Assembly: GCA_023055425.1 (NCBI GenBank)
Contig: JALGPY010000008.1
Location: 22,727,359 to 22,791,358, forward strand
From: Linanthus parryae
Taxonomy: Eukaryota; Streptophyta; Magnoliopsida; Ericales; Polemoniaceae
Direction: 5' to 3'
DNA: 64,000 nt
Shown here: positions 1 through 10,743 of the stretch, one piece after another
Layout: every line of letters starts with the position of its first letter
How positions within the stretch are numbered: the first letter of the stretch is position 1
The notes under the pieces: model-generated
What the model saw: only the letters and a program-made list of their open reading frames with translations
The model's database searches: none
What the model was told of the DNA's origin: nothing
Made by a program: the position numbers and the translations under genes

Positions 1-1480
1 ATCTTTGCAATTATTCTCATTAACTGTGTCATCATCTAAACGGTTAACTTTTCATCGTCTTTTAATTTTTGTAGACTTATCTAACACAAACAAACGCGAT
101 GTGCCCACATAGGGTTGAGAGTTAATAAATAATTCAGAACAAAGTCCCTTGGATTCGACAACCCGGATTTCGGGTTTATTACTACACGCGACAGCCGTAC
201 ACTTGTGGTTGGATCGTGTCACTTCTCTGGTGGATATTGGCTTCGGTTGAGCACTCCTGAATTTTGGTCGGACCTTCTAGGGTCGGTAGAGACCAAAGAC
301 GAGGGCTGGGTGTCTCCGGTTTGAGTTGCTCGAACTCTCTCCGGATAATATGGAGGTTTGGCGACGAGCTTGCTTCGGTCAGAGTTGCTCCTTTGGTGGC
401 CTCTTTCTCTACTTATTCTTCTTATTCTGAGGTCAAAATAGAAGGGGGAGTCGAGAGATAAAAGATTAGATAGAAAAAAATGGCGTGATGGATCTCCCGG
501 TGGTTTCTCGACGGTGGCAGTGGTGGTAGTGGCCGTTGGCCACTGCAGCTGCTGTTGCTGTCTCTGTTCAGTGTCAGAGAGAGGGAGAGCATAGAGGGAG
601 AGAGATATAGATGGAAGTTGTTGGTGATGGTGGTTTGTCATGGTGGTGCCGGTGGCGGTTGCTCTTTGCCGAACAAGAGCAAGAAGAGGAGGGGGAGATG
701 GTGTTGTGTGTGTGCCAGGAAGGGAAGCAGGGTTTAAATAGAGAGGGTGAGGGCGGTGAGAGATAGATGCGGTGAAATGGTGGCGTTGGAGTCAGTGGAA
801 AATATCACCAGAGAAGAAAAGATGGAGAAGATGAAGATTGAGGAAATGCTGTGGTTGGGCACACCAAAAGATAAGGTGATTAGGTGTAGCCCACACACTA
901 AAACTTGGGTGGTCGCACTCACGTTAACGACTAAAATAAAGAATAACGACTAAAATAAAGAATATTTATCTACGAATACTAGACTAACATTTTCTAAAAT
1001 CTCATGCTAATCCCCTAACTATAGAAACACAATAATTTATTCAACTATTTTCACAACTAACTTCTTTTTAGGCTTTCAAATTACTATTTTGCCTTTGTGT
1101 ATTATACGGGGTATTACATTTTGATTACTAATAATTTTGAAAAACCGTGGATGAAACATTTTGACATAGTCGAAAGTGAAATACTGATTTCATCGTCCCA
1201 CATTAATGCTAGTCACCCTCTGCGATCTTCACAATCTCTAATGATCCAATTACGAAAACCAAGCATCTCCCTAATTCTAACCATTTCCGTTGCGTACTAT
1301 TTTGTCTCCATAAAGAAGACGACGTCGGGCTTCTGTCTCCACACTAAATTGAAAGAGAGATAACGCTACGAGGGTACCCAAGCCCTCACAGGTTCTCGCT
1401 GAGAAGACTCATTGCGTATGGTTAGGTTGCATCGCAACATCAGCCAATGTAAGCGGTGGGTACTTTAAGGCTCCCCCTTC
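1..1480. other. Gene-free left edge
   Basis: I see no gene here. The open frames are short, lack recognisable domains and overlap on both strands. Around 300-780 the plus strand is G-rich and purine-rich with many GGTGGT and GAGAGA runs, which resembles captured 5' UTR-type sequence. A direct repeat of about 18 bp (AACGACTAAAATAAAGAA) occurs twice in tandem near 927-962. No terminal inverted repeats or target duplications were found that would delimit a transposon. Confidence 0.5.
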
Positions 1481-1489
1481 CTGCATTGG

Positions 1490-2890
1490 GATCTACTTAA
1501 GAGAAACCTGAGATTGTGAACTCGTTACTTCAACATCCTCCGCCTTTTTGTTGCTAGTGGGATTTTTATGAGCCATATGAGTTGCTTGAACATTACGACG
1601 GGTCCCTTGGTTGTTCGGGCTGCCCCACGGGGGATTGTTTAAAGTTTGACAACCCCTAACACCGCCCCTACCAGACCCTCTGCCCCTACCACCATTTCCG
1701 AATCCATCAGACATTCAGCCTCCGTGAAAATTAACCTATTCTCTTCCCTGGACCTGAATCCAATTTTTTGCCTTCGTACCCTGATGCAAGCTGAGGATTG
1801 CTTCAATGATTTTGAGTTTAGCGCCCTTCGAAGCTCGGTTGAAGTCAGCCGCAACTCTCTTAGCCTTCTCTTACGAAGAAAAGCCATCAGTTTTCACCTC
1901 TGCATCTAGCGGATTGTCAAAATTTGTCCTCACTGGTTCCTTATCTTCAACACCGTGTTCTCCTCCAGTATCCACAGATTTTCCAGAGTTTCCTTCATCC
2001 CCTCTAAATCCCCATTAGGAACCATCATCTGATTTCGTCTCATTTTACTCACCTCCTGCATGTTCAGTACCAACTCCCTCATCTTGGCTGTTTTTGTGAG
2101 ATTGAGGACCCCCTTCCTTAGATGCGTCGAAGAGGCGTTTCTTTGGAGTCGGTCGAAAGAGCAACCAATCCCCATAGTCGGGCTATTTTTGCGATTTCTC
2201 AACATCCGTTTTCATGATACAATCATCGTCACAGTGAGTTATTCTCCTACACCATGAGCAATACTTGTAATCAAGCCACAACTTCTCCCCCATAACTTCA
2301 ATAAATCTTCCCCTACGCAAGGGTTTATCAAGATCAACCCAGATCATTGCTCGCATATAGTCACCCCCTTGGCCTGACGAAATATTTGCGCCAGTCTAAA
2401 TGATGGTCCATATTTTTTAAAGCCTTGCGAAGATCATCGTCAGTCTGGATAAAGATTGGGAGATTTCGTACTTGGACTAAAAAATTTATTGACTCAACGG
2501 AGATATTATCAGTGTTAACCGCGATTTTCCAGCGTTTAAAAACCTGTATATTTTCGTCGAAAATCCAAGGTCCTCCAGTTAATACTGTTTCCATGGAGTC
2601 TTTGGATGGAAACTGAAAAATGAATTTATTCGAGCCAGTTTTGTGGATACTGATCTCATCACCCTCCGATCAAATTTTCTTAGACAGTAGTTTCATAGCC
2701 CAAACGTTGAATCTTATCGGCATACGAAACTTACCGATCAAACAATGACCTCTTCCTCTGATTGCAGCCAAACAGTAATCACGATCATAAAATTCGACCT
2801 CTTCTTCTTCAATGGTGAGCTTGCCGAAATCCCAACTGATCCTAATCCCTTTGCCATTGCCACTGAGTTGCCGGCTGCCTAAAAGCGCTG
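1490..2890 (-). pseudogene. Decayed LINE-type ORF1 (DUF4283 + zinc knuckle)
   Basis: The minus strand carries pieces of the DUF4283/CCHC protein found as ORF1 of plant LINEs and in their derived retrocopies. The best block is 2594-2361, which reads METVLTGGPWIFDENIQVF and continues to KYFVRPRG; the phrase GGPWxFD is a DUF4283 hallmark. Further along (about 2350-2180, another frame) is the knuckle CSWCRRITHCDDDC, matching CX2CX4HX4C. The N-terminal part near 2840-2650 is also readable, but a stop falls just before the ISIHKTGSN segment. The frame breaks several times, so it is not a working protein. A C-terminal G/R-rich block (about 1714-1600) fits the usual basic tail. A second, better preserved relative lies at 23809-25110. 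Confidence 0.7.
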
Positions 2891-3097
2891 TTCTAAACCC
2901 TAGGTCGCAACTTTTTCCCGACCGTCGTCCCCGTGCTCTGCGAGTATCTCGGAGCTCTTAACCTAGCGAAACAACTGCTTCTATCTATTACTTGCAACCC
3001 CCTCAGTCCCATAGATTTAAATATCCTTTGAGAAATCTAACTATTTAAGGAGACATGTAATCATTACAACCCCACTAACTTTTTGTCAAGTGATTTA

Positions 3098-4204
3098 CCA
3101 CTCCGTCCCAGGTCTTTTGCACCATTGGGAGGAGGTGCTAAAGACAAAAAGGAGTGCTTTTGACAGTTTTATCCCCACTTAAAGGAAATATTTACAGCGA
3201 TTACCAACAAATCACATCAAATGAAAAAGTATTCTGATGTGATTTAACAATTATCATCCTTCCCTATTAACAACTAAATCAAAAAATTAAAACATCTAAC
3301 ATTTGAATTTGTAGATCCAAAAATAGGAAATTATCCACAAACTCTATTCAAACACCACACCAGCCATAATAATAGATCCAAACTTCATGTTCTTGACTGA
3401 TGAATATGAACAGTTCTGAAAAATAAAAAGAAGAAAAGAAGAAAGAAGAGTAGAAGAGTAACAACACTTCAACATCATCAGCATCAATATTTCAACAGCA
3501 GCAGCAACGATAACACCAACATCATCTATGATAGCCCTCGTCGCAGCAGGAACCACCGCATCATTGGGTTTCACCGGAGTCAAATGGGACGGAACCCACT
3601 CTCCGATCTGGTCGAATCCGGTGGCTGGGTTTCGCAGGAGTCAAATGAAACGGAGCCCACACTCCGATCTGGTCGAATTCGTTCATGCACGGGTAAAAAG
3701 AAGATTAGAGGCTGATATAGTGAAGAACCCTAACCCAGAATAAGAACATGGGTGTTGATTCGAGATGAATACAACACTGTTTAAAGGGGGGAAATCACCA
3801 GATCCATGTCTACTTGTTGGATTTGAGACGAAAACACCAACCAGCGACGGAGATTCGCTCAGTGGCGACGCTGTCCGGTGAGTTCATGAGAGAGAGAGCG
3901 GCGGAATAGAGAGAGAGAGAAATGAGGAGTTAGAATTAGAATGGGTGTGGCCGTGTGGGTGTATAGGTCAGATTAGGGTTACAAGAAGTTGGGCTAATAC
4001 TTTGGATTAGTCATGTGGATTACTGTAATTGGACTTCAACTCAAGCCCAAATCTGATTATTTTTTTGTTTAACAAAAATGTGACTTTTCTTTATTGAGGG
4101 TATTGTTGTCATTCAACCAGTTTAAGGTTACCATAAAAGGAAAGTTTTGAAAGTGAGTGAATGTCCAAATAAGAAAATAGTGCAAAAGAATTGGGACGGA
4201 GTGG
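3098..4204. mobile_element. TA-flanked inverted-end element, mariner/Stowaway-like
   Basis: The element begins CCACTCCGTCCCAGGTCTTT and ends with the inverse of CCACTCCGTCCCAATTCTTT. The inverted ends share about 28 positions with two mismatches and are flanked by TA on both sides (3096-3097 and 4205-4206). TA duplications and a CTCCGTCCC-type end are typical of Tc1/mariner and Stowaway elements, although 1.1 kb is long for a MITE. The interior has no recognisable transposase. It holds a 61-bp direct duplication (about 3566-3626 and 3627-3687, around CTCCGATCTGGTCGAAT) and GA-rich sequence near 3890-3920. The short open frame 3528-3743 spans the duplication and is unlikely to be a gene. Confidence 0.65.
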
Positions 4205-5002
4205 TACTTAAAATACCCACACTTGGATGATGTCACATTTATTTTTGAAAGCAAATGGGAAAAACTATCCTATTAGGAGCTAAAAAAAAGAAGGCAGACA
4301 CAAATTTTGAGACGAACCAAAATAGTCTTGGTCATGTCACTAATTCCAACTCAAAATAGTCCAGGTCGTGTCACTAATTATGAGACAAAGGGATTTTTTT
4401 TGTTTATCAATTTGAAATTCCAACTCAAACAAACAAGAAAAGGAAAAACACAGCAAACGAAAGCAAAACATCAGACACAGTGCTAGTGCCCGCACTTAGT
4501 CCTGGTCATGTCACTAATGACCATTGGTGTTCACACTGCAACCTTCCCAATATGGAAAGGGCATCGGCAGTTGCACCCGTTGAGCATGATTTTTGTGTCT
4601 CCACTCATGTGTTTGTGAAGGTAAGAAGGGGCTGTGGTTGTCTTTGGAGTTTGTTAGTTGTTTCTTTTATGCATCATTTTGGTGTGTTCCAGCTTAGGTT
4701 GTTATTAGTTTTCCACCACGATTAATTCCGATTCTACAAGAAAAAAAATCATTGATGAGGTAATTGAGTAAATGAGTGCTAGTTTAGTGGAAAAACTCTA
4801 CATATACATGATGAAGTCACGAGTTCAAACATGCATACCAGTAGGCTAGTTTAAGATTTCGTGTATGATGTCACATGTACAACCTCTGTTTATTCACTTT
4901 CAACTTCGCTGACTTTTTTACTGAGTCATTTTGACTCGATGATTTGGATAGCAAAACACTGTAATTTTTTCGCAATTTTTTCAAAGTAAAGTAGAGTAAA
5001 GT
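4205..5002. other. Gene-free spacer with short repeats
   Basis: No gene is supported. A phrase of the form AGTCnnGGTCrTGTCACTAAT occurs three times (near 4322, 4358 and 4497), suggesting a decayed local duplication. A tRNA-like short retroelement head lies at about 4769-4870. Confidence 0.5.
4769..4870 (+). repeat. tRNA-like SINE fragment
   Basis: The stretch has an A-box-like GCTAGTTTAGTGG and, about 45 bp later, a B-box-like GAGTTCAAACATG. That spacing is right for a pol III internal promoter of a tRNA-derived SINE. A closely similar head occurs at 25783. No clear tail or target duplication was seen. Confidence 0.35.
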
Positions 5003-5005
5003 TTA

Positions 5006-5481
5006 GGGCTAGTTTGGAAATGTTGTGGCGGTGGTAAAAAAATTGCTGTGTGAAAATACTGTAGAAAGCTGTTGTGAATTTTTTATGAAATATTGTTTGA
5101 TAAATATTACGTAGAAGCTGATGTGAAATATTGATATAGTAATTTTGTGTTTGGTAAAATCAACTACGAAGTTGTTGTGAGAGGGTAAAATGGCAAATAT
5201 ATAATACATATATATATGACACATATCATTTTCGAAAAGATAACTATCGATATTTAAAAAAATTATAAGGTTAAAATCGATTGTAGATAAATTAATCAAA
5301 AACACTTTCTGGCAAAACATCTCCCCCATTGCTTCTTGAAAACTGTTGTGGGACAGCCGAAACTATCCGGAAAAGCAGAAACTGTCCGGAAAAACAGAAA
5401 TTTTTTTTTACCAAACACACTAAAATTGCTTATGATGTCGAAAAGCAGGTGCTGGCAGCAGAAGCATTCCCAAACTCACCC
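5006..5481. mobile_element. Tourist-like (PIF/Harbinger) MITE
   Basis: The left end GGGCTAGTTTGGAAATG is mirrored by the right end CATTCCCAAACTCACCC. The 476-bp element is flanked by TTA on both sides (5003-5005 and 5482-5484). TTA duplications and ends of the GGGnnnGTTTGG type are characteristic of PIF/Harbinger-derived Tourist MITEs. The interior is AT-rich and non-coding. Confidence 0.7.
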
Positions 5482-5820
5482 TTACTGATCATGCAAATAT
5501 TACCAAATTTGTGTATCTTTTTGCTACAAAATCAGAGGATCAAAGTGATCCAGTGAATAGTGTCAAAAAGTGAAGTAATTTTTTTTTTTTGATCAGGCAT
5601 TCCTTTCCAACACCGTCATGCACGACCGTTCAACACAAAGGCTGGGCGGCGCATGCACGACGAGAGTCGTTAAGCTGAAAGAGAAGAAACAAAGGTTATG
5701 ACAACAAATGAGCTAATCAAAATTTCTTGGGGTCATGTGAATTCGGTGAATTTAGTCGAGGTGTGCGCAAGGTTGTTCGGACATTTCAGCTGTTTAAATA
5801 TAATTAAGTTTTAAAAATAA

Positions 5821-7057
5821 GGGTAAAAGACAAAAACCACCCTCCATTTATGGGGAAAATACATTTTGCCCCCTGATTTATGGGTAAAATACTTTTTGCA
5901 CCCCTGTCAGCGGATGGATACTAACGGAGACTAACAGAGGGGCAAAAAGACAAAAATACCCATGACAATTGAAGAAATGACCTCACTATAAAGCCTAATC
6001 CCTTCCCTCTCATCCTCATTTCCTAACCCTAGCCCCCTCTCCCTCTGTTCTCTTTCTCTCCTTAATCTCCTCACTCTCTCTCTCACATCTCCTCCCCGCC
6101 GCCGCCCTGAATCGCCGTCCACCACCGCCTCCTATGTCGAGATCTTCTTCGCCAGGGCAAACGAGAAAGAGGGAGGGGCGACGGTGTGTTGTTGGTCGGC
6201 GACTGTGGACGAGCGATGAGAGAGTGGCGGATTGCTGGTTCGATCGTTTTCAGTTCGGCAAAGAGAAATCGAATGGGTGTTGAGCTTCCCGTCGGCTGGT
6301 GTTCCGAGAGAGAAGAGAGAGGCGGACAGGTTGTGGGTTCGCTGGTAATTGCAGAGGGTTTTCGTCGGTTTGTGTTTGTTGAAACAGAGGGGTGATGTGA
6401 TCGGGTTCGCCGGAGATGGTTTGCCCACTATCTCTCTCTCTCTCTCCGTCCGCTCTCCCTCCCACTCTCTTTCTCAGATCTGGAAGGTTGGTTCGATTCC
6501 TAGTTGGAGTTTGATGGTGATTTCAGATCGATTCAGTTATGAAGCTGAGGTTCGAGGGTTGTGTTGGGTGATTTCGGACCTGTTTCTCTTTTCTGGCCAT
6601 GATCCTTCTGGTTCCTTGCAGTAGACAAAGGGTGGTGTTGGGTTTAGGTCTGAGGTCTGTTGGTGGTAGTGGTGTACTGGTTGTGGTGTTACAGATAGGC
6701 TGTGGTGGTGGTGGTATCTCGTTGGCTTCCACTATTTCAGCACTGCCGCCGCCGAGTTTCTCCATTCATGGACGTATGGTTGAGCAACTGGGTAACTTAG
6801 GAGATTGTTAAACACTTGTTTTTGAATTCATTGTTTTTTAAGTTGTGTTGATTTGAATTTGTGCCAATTCTTTCCTCTCCAATTTTCTGGTGGTGCTGGT
6901 GTTGTTGGTGTCAGTGTGTTTTTGGTGGTGTTGTTGGGACATGTTGACAACAGTCAATAATTTTACTGGTGGATATATATAAGTTTTCTTCTAATAATTG
7001 AATGTGATGATAATACTATTGAAACATATATCATATTATTGTATATGTTTGTTTTTG

Positions 7058-7089
<32 letters not shown>

Positions 7090-7422
7090 GGTGATTTGGT
7101 GGTGGTGGTGGCGGTGGTGATTTGGTGGTGGTGGTGGTGGTGGTGATTTGGTGGTGGTGGAGGAGGTGCTCAAGAACACCAAGAACTTCAAGAACATGAT
7201 GAATTAAACAATAACAAAAAAATGGTGTTATTTGTCCAGAATTTTTAAGGGTACAATTGTCACAAAAAGTCAGTTTGCACCCCTCCACTAACGGATTGTA
7301 ACAGAAGGGTGGTATCTGTCCACCCTCCATCCACTGACAGGGATGCAAAAGTATTTTCCCCATAAATCAGGGAGCAAAATGTATTTTACCCATAAATGGA
7401 GGGTGGTTTTTGTCTTTTACCC
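5821..7422. mobile_element. Mutator-like element, non-autonomous (possible Pack-MULE)
   Basis: The ends are near-perfect inverted repeats of about 100 bp, starting GGGTAAAAGACAAAAACCAC. The element is bounded by an exact 9-bp duplication, TAAAAATAA, at 5812-5820 and 7423-7431, the signature of Mutator-like insertion. No transposase is encoded. The interior looks like acquired plant gene sequence: a CT-rich 5' UTR-like leader (about 6000-6130), a possible start ATGTCGAGATCTTCTTCG at 6134, then GC-rich DNA. I could not identify a source gene. A GGT/GTT minisatellite lies near the right end. The GGGTAAAAGACA ends are related to those of the 42987-59018 element. Confidence 0.85.
7050..7165 (+). 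repeat. GTT/GGT minisatellite inside the MULE
   Basis: A GTT run passes into GGT repeats in which a unit GGTGGTGGTGGTGATTT recurs about three times. The motif encodes poly-His or poly-Gln in open frames, which explains the low-complexity open frame seen on the minus strand. It is not a gene. Confidence 0.8.
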
Positions 7423-7523
7423 TAAAAATAAATAGGAAAAATGCATGTTGAAAAATATCTAAAAAGTTGTAGAAGATATTTATGTCATAGTACAATAATC
7501 TTGGACAAAAAGAAAATAAAAGT

Positions 7524-8541
7524 TAAATGACACAAACTACCCATGAAGTCTGGCAATTTACCAACGAAGCACCTTGGAGTTTAGAAATTACCTCAATTCA
7601 CAATTATGTTTGCCCAAAACGTGTGACAACTAACAAACACCCTTACAAGTCCGTTAGTTGGACACAGGGGGACCAGAAACAACATTACCGGGACAATTAT
7701 ACCACTCACTCCCCAAACATGGTGAGCTTACACCTAACCACCAACAAATGCGACGCAATTTCACCTCTTACACTTCAACCACAGTTATCACTCCCAGCCT
7801 AACCAACCATCACCACAACCACATTTTTTTTTTCCGTCGTTGAAGAGAAGCAGTGAAATTCATCACAAACTTCAGTGATATCTACAGTAGGTATATCAAT
7901 CAAATAGTAAATTCTTATTAACAGTATCTCAACAATCCTAATAAATAGTAACAAACTAAAAAAAATAGGAAAACAAGATTTGAGGCACAAATTTACAACT
8001 GTTTTTAGCCCACATCCTTTGTATTTTGCATAAACAACAAGTTTGCATCATCAAGCCCAACGCAACTCTCTCTGAAGAAATCAGAGGTGTTTCTTCTTAC
8101 TAGAAACGTCCATAGCCATGCTAGCTTACCCAACCATTAATTCTCAGCACTACCAGCAGAATCAACAGAAGATCAAGAAGAAGAAGAATCCCCCGAAACC
8201 CGAAAACCCTCAAATGATTCAATTTTTTATCTCAAATATCCAAATTAAACCCTAAAGACACCATCTTTATCTCCAAGATTCAATTCTTGACCCTAAAGAA
8301 GACGACTCACTCATTTCAAAGATCCGACCCAAATTGCCAACAAACAATTCCGCAGTTGAGCTGATCTAGGGTTTCAGCTTTTGATTGGGGAAAGTCAAAT
8401 TGATGTTCTTGTACCCAGGTGAGAGGTAGAGATTTATGAATTCTTACCCAGATTTATGTGACGACTGTTACTCTCTGTTGTTAGTCATCAGGGGTGGTTT
8501 GAGGTAATTTTCAAACCTTAGGGGCTGTTTGTGTCATTCAC
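7524..8541. mobile_element. Probable inverted-end DNA element
   Basis: The left edge TTAAATGACACAAACTACCC is mirrored on the right by a sequence whose complement reads TTAAGTGAATGACACAAACAGCCCC. The shared core is ATGACACAAAC plus flanking CCC. I found no clean target duplication, so the boundaries are approximate. The interior (about 1 kb) is non-coding. It ends just upstream of the IPK2 5' UTR and so may have shaped that promoter. Confidence 0.4.
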
Positions 8542-8569
8542 TTAATCTCTATTCCTATCTGTTTTAGGC

Positions 8570-9847
8570 AAAAACAAATCTAACGTATACGCCAATCTTG
8601 TCGTCTCTTTCGATTCGATGCTCTGAATCAGATTTTTTTTTATCAATTCCAAGATTCGCCGATCACTATTGTTCGCCGATTGATCCATAGCTCTCGCATT
8701 GGTCTTCTATCGCCGCCGAGAGGTAATCACTCAACAAAACCCACAAACTCAATTTAGCTAATCTCTTACTAGTAGCTTGCTACACCACACACAGATCTAA
8801 GTTCTGGGTATGGAAAACTTATTATTCAAGATTGATTCTTTTCTTGAGTTCTGTTCTGGGTAATCAATAAAATTTTGTCTGGGTTTTGCTTGCTTCTGGG
8901 TTTAGGTTCACTGAAGCTCATACTCTAGGTAGGATCTGTGAAATCTAATGTTGCACAAAGTATGTCAGTTGGGTTCTGCACTTTATGCATATAAAATGCT
9001 TGATAAAACGTTCTTTAATCATCTGGCTTTGTCTGCTTATGTTCCAAAGCATGTCGATTTTCGATTTGTTAATTTGAACTTTTATGTGAACTTTTTGATG
9101 TGTAAAAGGGCATCAGATTTAGTTAGATCTAATAACTTGTTAGTACTACTAGTATATGTTGGGCTCTCCAATGTATGCATATAATATGTGTAATAAATTG
9201 TTCTGTAGTTCTTCAGTGGTTCGTTGCGACAAGGTATTATGACTCTTTTCTTATCGTCTACGTTACGACGATCACATTTTTGCTTTAGGTAGGATGAAGC
9301 CCATGCTTCTGATGATGATCACCATAACCCTTTGTGGTGAAGATTCATTATTTTATTTTAGCTTACCTGTTTGTTAAAAGAAGATAATTGCCATTGGAGA
9401 AGTATAGTTGATGATACTGAGCAGGGTATATTTAGAATTAAGACTTTGCTTCTCCTAAGTAACAGAAAACTGTTGATGGTTTTGCTTTGGAGACATCTTC
9501 TTCCCCTGGAGTAACCCCTTGATTTGAATTCCTTAAGGTGTTTTGCACTGTACTTTTACATTGTTGTTCTCTACAGTTCAGCAGTCTATAAGTTAATGCT
9601 GATATTGGTAAATGCTTAGTACTCATGAGTGTAGAATCTCATCAATAAATCACCAACTATTTTCATTCGACATAGATGAGGTGTTAATGAATTCTTCAGA
9701 GAAATTGGTCATGGCTTCTGTGGTTTGATCTAATTTTCTATTTAGGAATTAGGATCTCTATCTGAAAAAATAATCCATTGATGCAGGAACCTGGGATTAC
9801 TCATCAAGATTACTCAGTTCAGTGATCATTTTCCATTTTTCTATCAG
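8570..9847 (+). promoter_or_regulatory. IPK2 5' UTR with leader intron
   Basis: Sequence before the coding exon fits a transcribed leader. A CT-rich stretch (about 8600-8720) ends at CGAGAG, followed by a consensus donor GTAATC at 8723. Two acceptors are possible: GATGCAG ending at 9786, and the pyrimidine-rich TTTTTCTATCAG ending at 9847. Either gives a leader intron of about 1.1 kb. The donor, acceptor and T-rich intron are visible; that they are used is inference. No convincing TATA box was seen. Confidence 0.5.
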
Positions 9848-9867
9848 GTAGTTCGTATTTGTCAATC

Positions 9868-10743
9868 ATGCTTAAAGTTCCAGATCATCAAGTGGCTGGT
9901 CACCAAGCTGGTAAAGGGAAGCTTGGCCCTCTAGTAGATGACTCTGGGAAATTCTACAAGCCTCTTCAGAGTGATCAGCGCGGAACAAATGAGGTAGCCT
10001 TCTATACGTCCTTTTCTTCCAACACCAAGATTCCAGATCATATTCGCAAGTTTTTCCCTGTATTCCACGGCACTCAGCTCCTTGAGGCATCTGATGGCTC
10101 TGGCCAGCTTCCTCACCTTATAATGGACGATCTTGTCGCAAAACACCTTAATCCGTCCATCATGGATGTCAAAATTGGCTCAAGAACCTGGTCTGCAATA
10201 GCATCTGAGGACTATATAGCAAAATGCTTGAAGAAAGATAGGGAAACTACAAGCACCTTATTGGGTTTTAGGATATCTGGTTTCAAGATATACAGAAGCA
10301 AAGAGCTAGGTTCCTGGAAACCTGAAAAGAAGTTTTTCCAAAGTTTTTCAACCGAGGATGTTCGGTTAAGTCTGAAGAAATTTGTTTCTTCCAATGCATC
10401 TGCTGATTCAGATGTTGAACCAGATTGTGCCTTTGCGGCGGCTGTTTATGGAGGTTCCTCTGGGATTTTAGCGCAGCTTCTGGAGCTGAAGGCGTGGTTT
10501 GAGGATCAAACGATGTACCACTTCTACGCTTGTTCTGTTCTTTTGATGCACGGAAAAGACTTGGCCTCAGAGGGAAAGAGCTCAACTGCAGAAGTCAAGC
10601 TGGTTGATTTCGCGCATGTTGATGAAGGCAAAGGAGTTATTGATCACAACTTTCTGGGTGGACTCTGTTCGTTGATTAAGTTCATCTCTGAAATTCTCCG
10701 TTCTCCTGAAAAAGGCTCATATGGATCTGAGAATACCCAGTAA
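9868..10743 (+). CDS. IPK2: Inositol polyphosphate multikinase (IPK2/IPMK family)
   Basis: This single-exon gene encodes 291 residues. The protein belongs to the inositol polyphosphate kinase family, whose plant members phosphorylate Ins(1,4,5)P3 and InsP4 stepwise towards InsP5 in the nucleus and cytosol. The catalytic signature PSIMDVKIG (residues 96-104, PxxxDxKxG) is intact. The C-terminal kinase parts are also present: CSVLL at 222-226 (SSLL-like), VKLVDFAHV at 243-251 (metal-binding, DFG-like) and DHNFLGGL at 259-266. The start is the ATG giving MLKVPDHQVAG, as in plant homologs; an upstream in-frame TTG is only an artefact of permissive start rules. The length is normal and there are no breaks. 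It lies on the opposite strand from the RBOH gene 3.2 kb away, convergent with it. Identity is firm; the alpha/beta subtype is not resolved. Confidence 0.95.
   Translation: MLKVPDHQVAGHQAGKGKLGPLVDDSGKFYKPLQSDQRGTNEVAFYTSFSSNTKIPDHIRKFFPVFHGTQLLEASDGSGQLPHLIMDDLVAKHLNPSIMDVKIGSRTWSAIASEDYIAKCLKKDRETTSTLLGFRISGFKIYRSKELGSWKPEKKFFQSFSTEDVRLSLKKFVSSNASADSDVEPDCAFAAAVYGGSSGILAQLLELKAWFEDQTMYHFYACSVLLMHGKDLASEGKSSTAEVKLVDFAHVDEGKGVIDHNFLGGLCSLIKFISEILRSPEKGSYGSENTQ

Noticed and set aside
4480..4725. 81-codon Cys/His-containing open frame
   Set aside because: It overlaps short local repeats and shows no known zinc-binding spacing.
7031..7363. Open frame rich in His, Pro and Gln on the minus strand
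   Set aside because: It is the translation of a GGT/GTT minisatellite inside a MULE.
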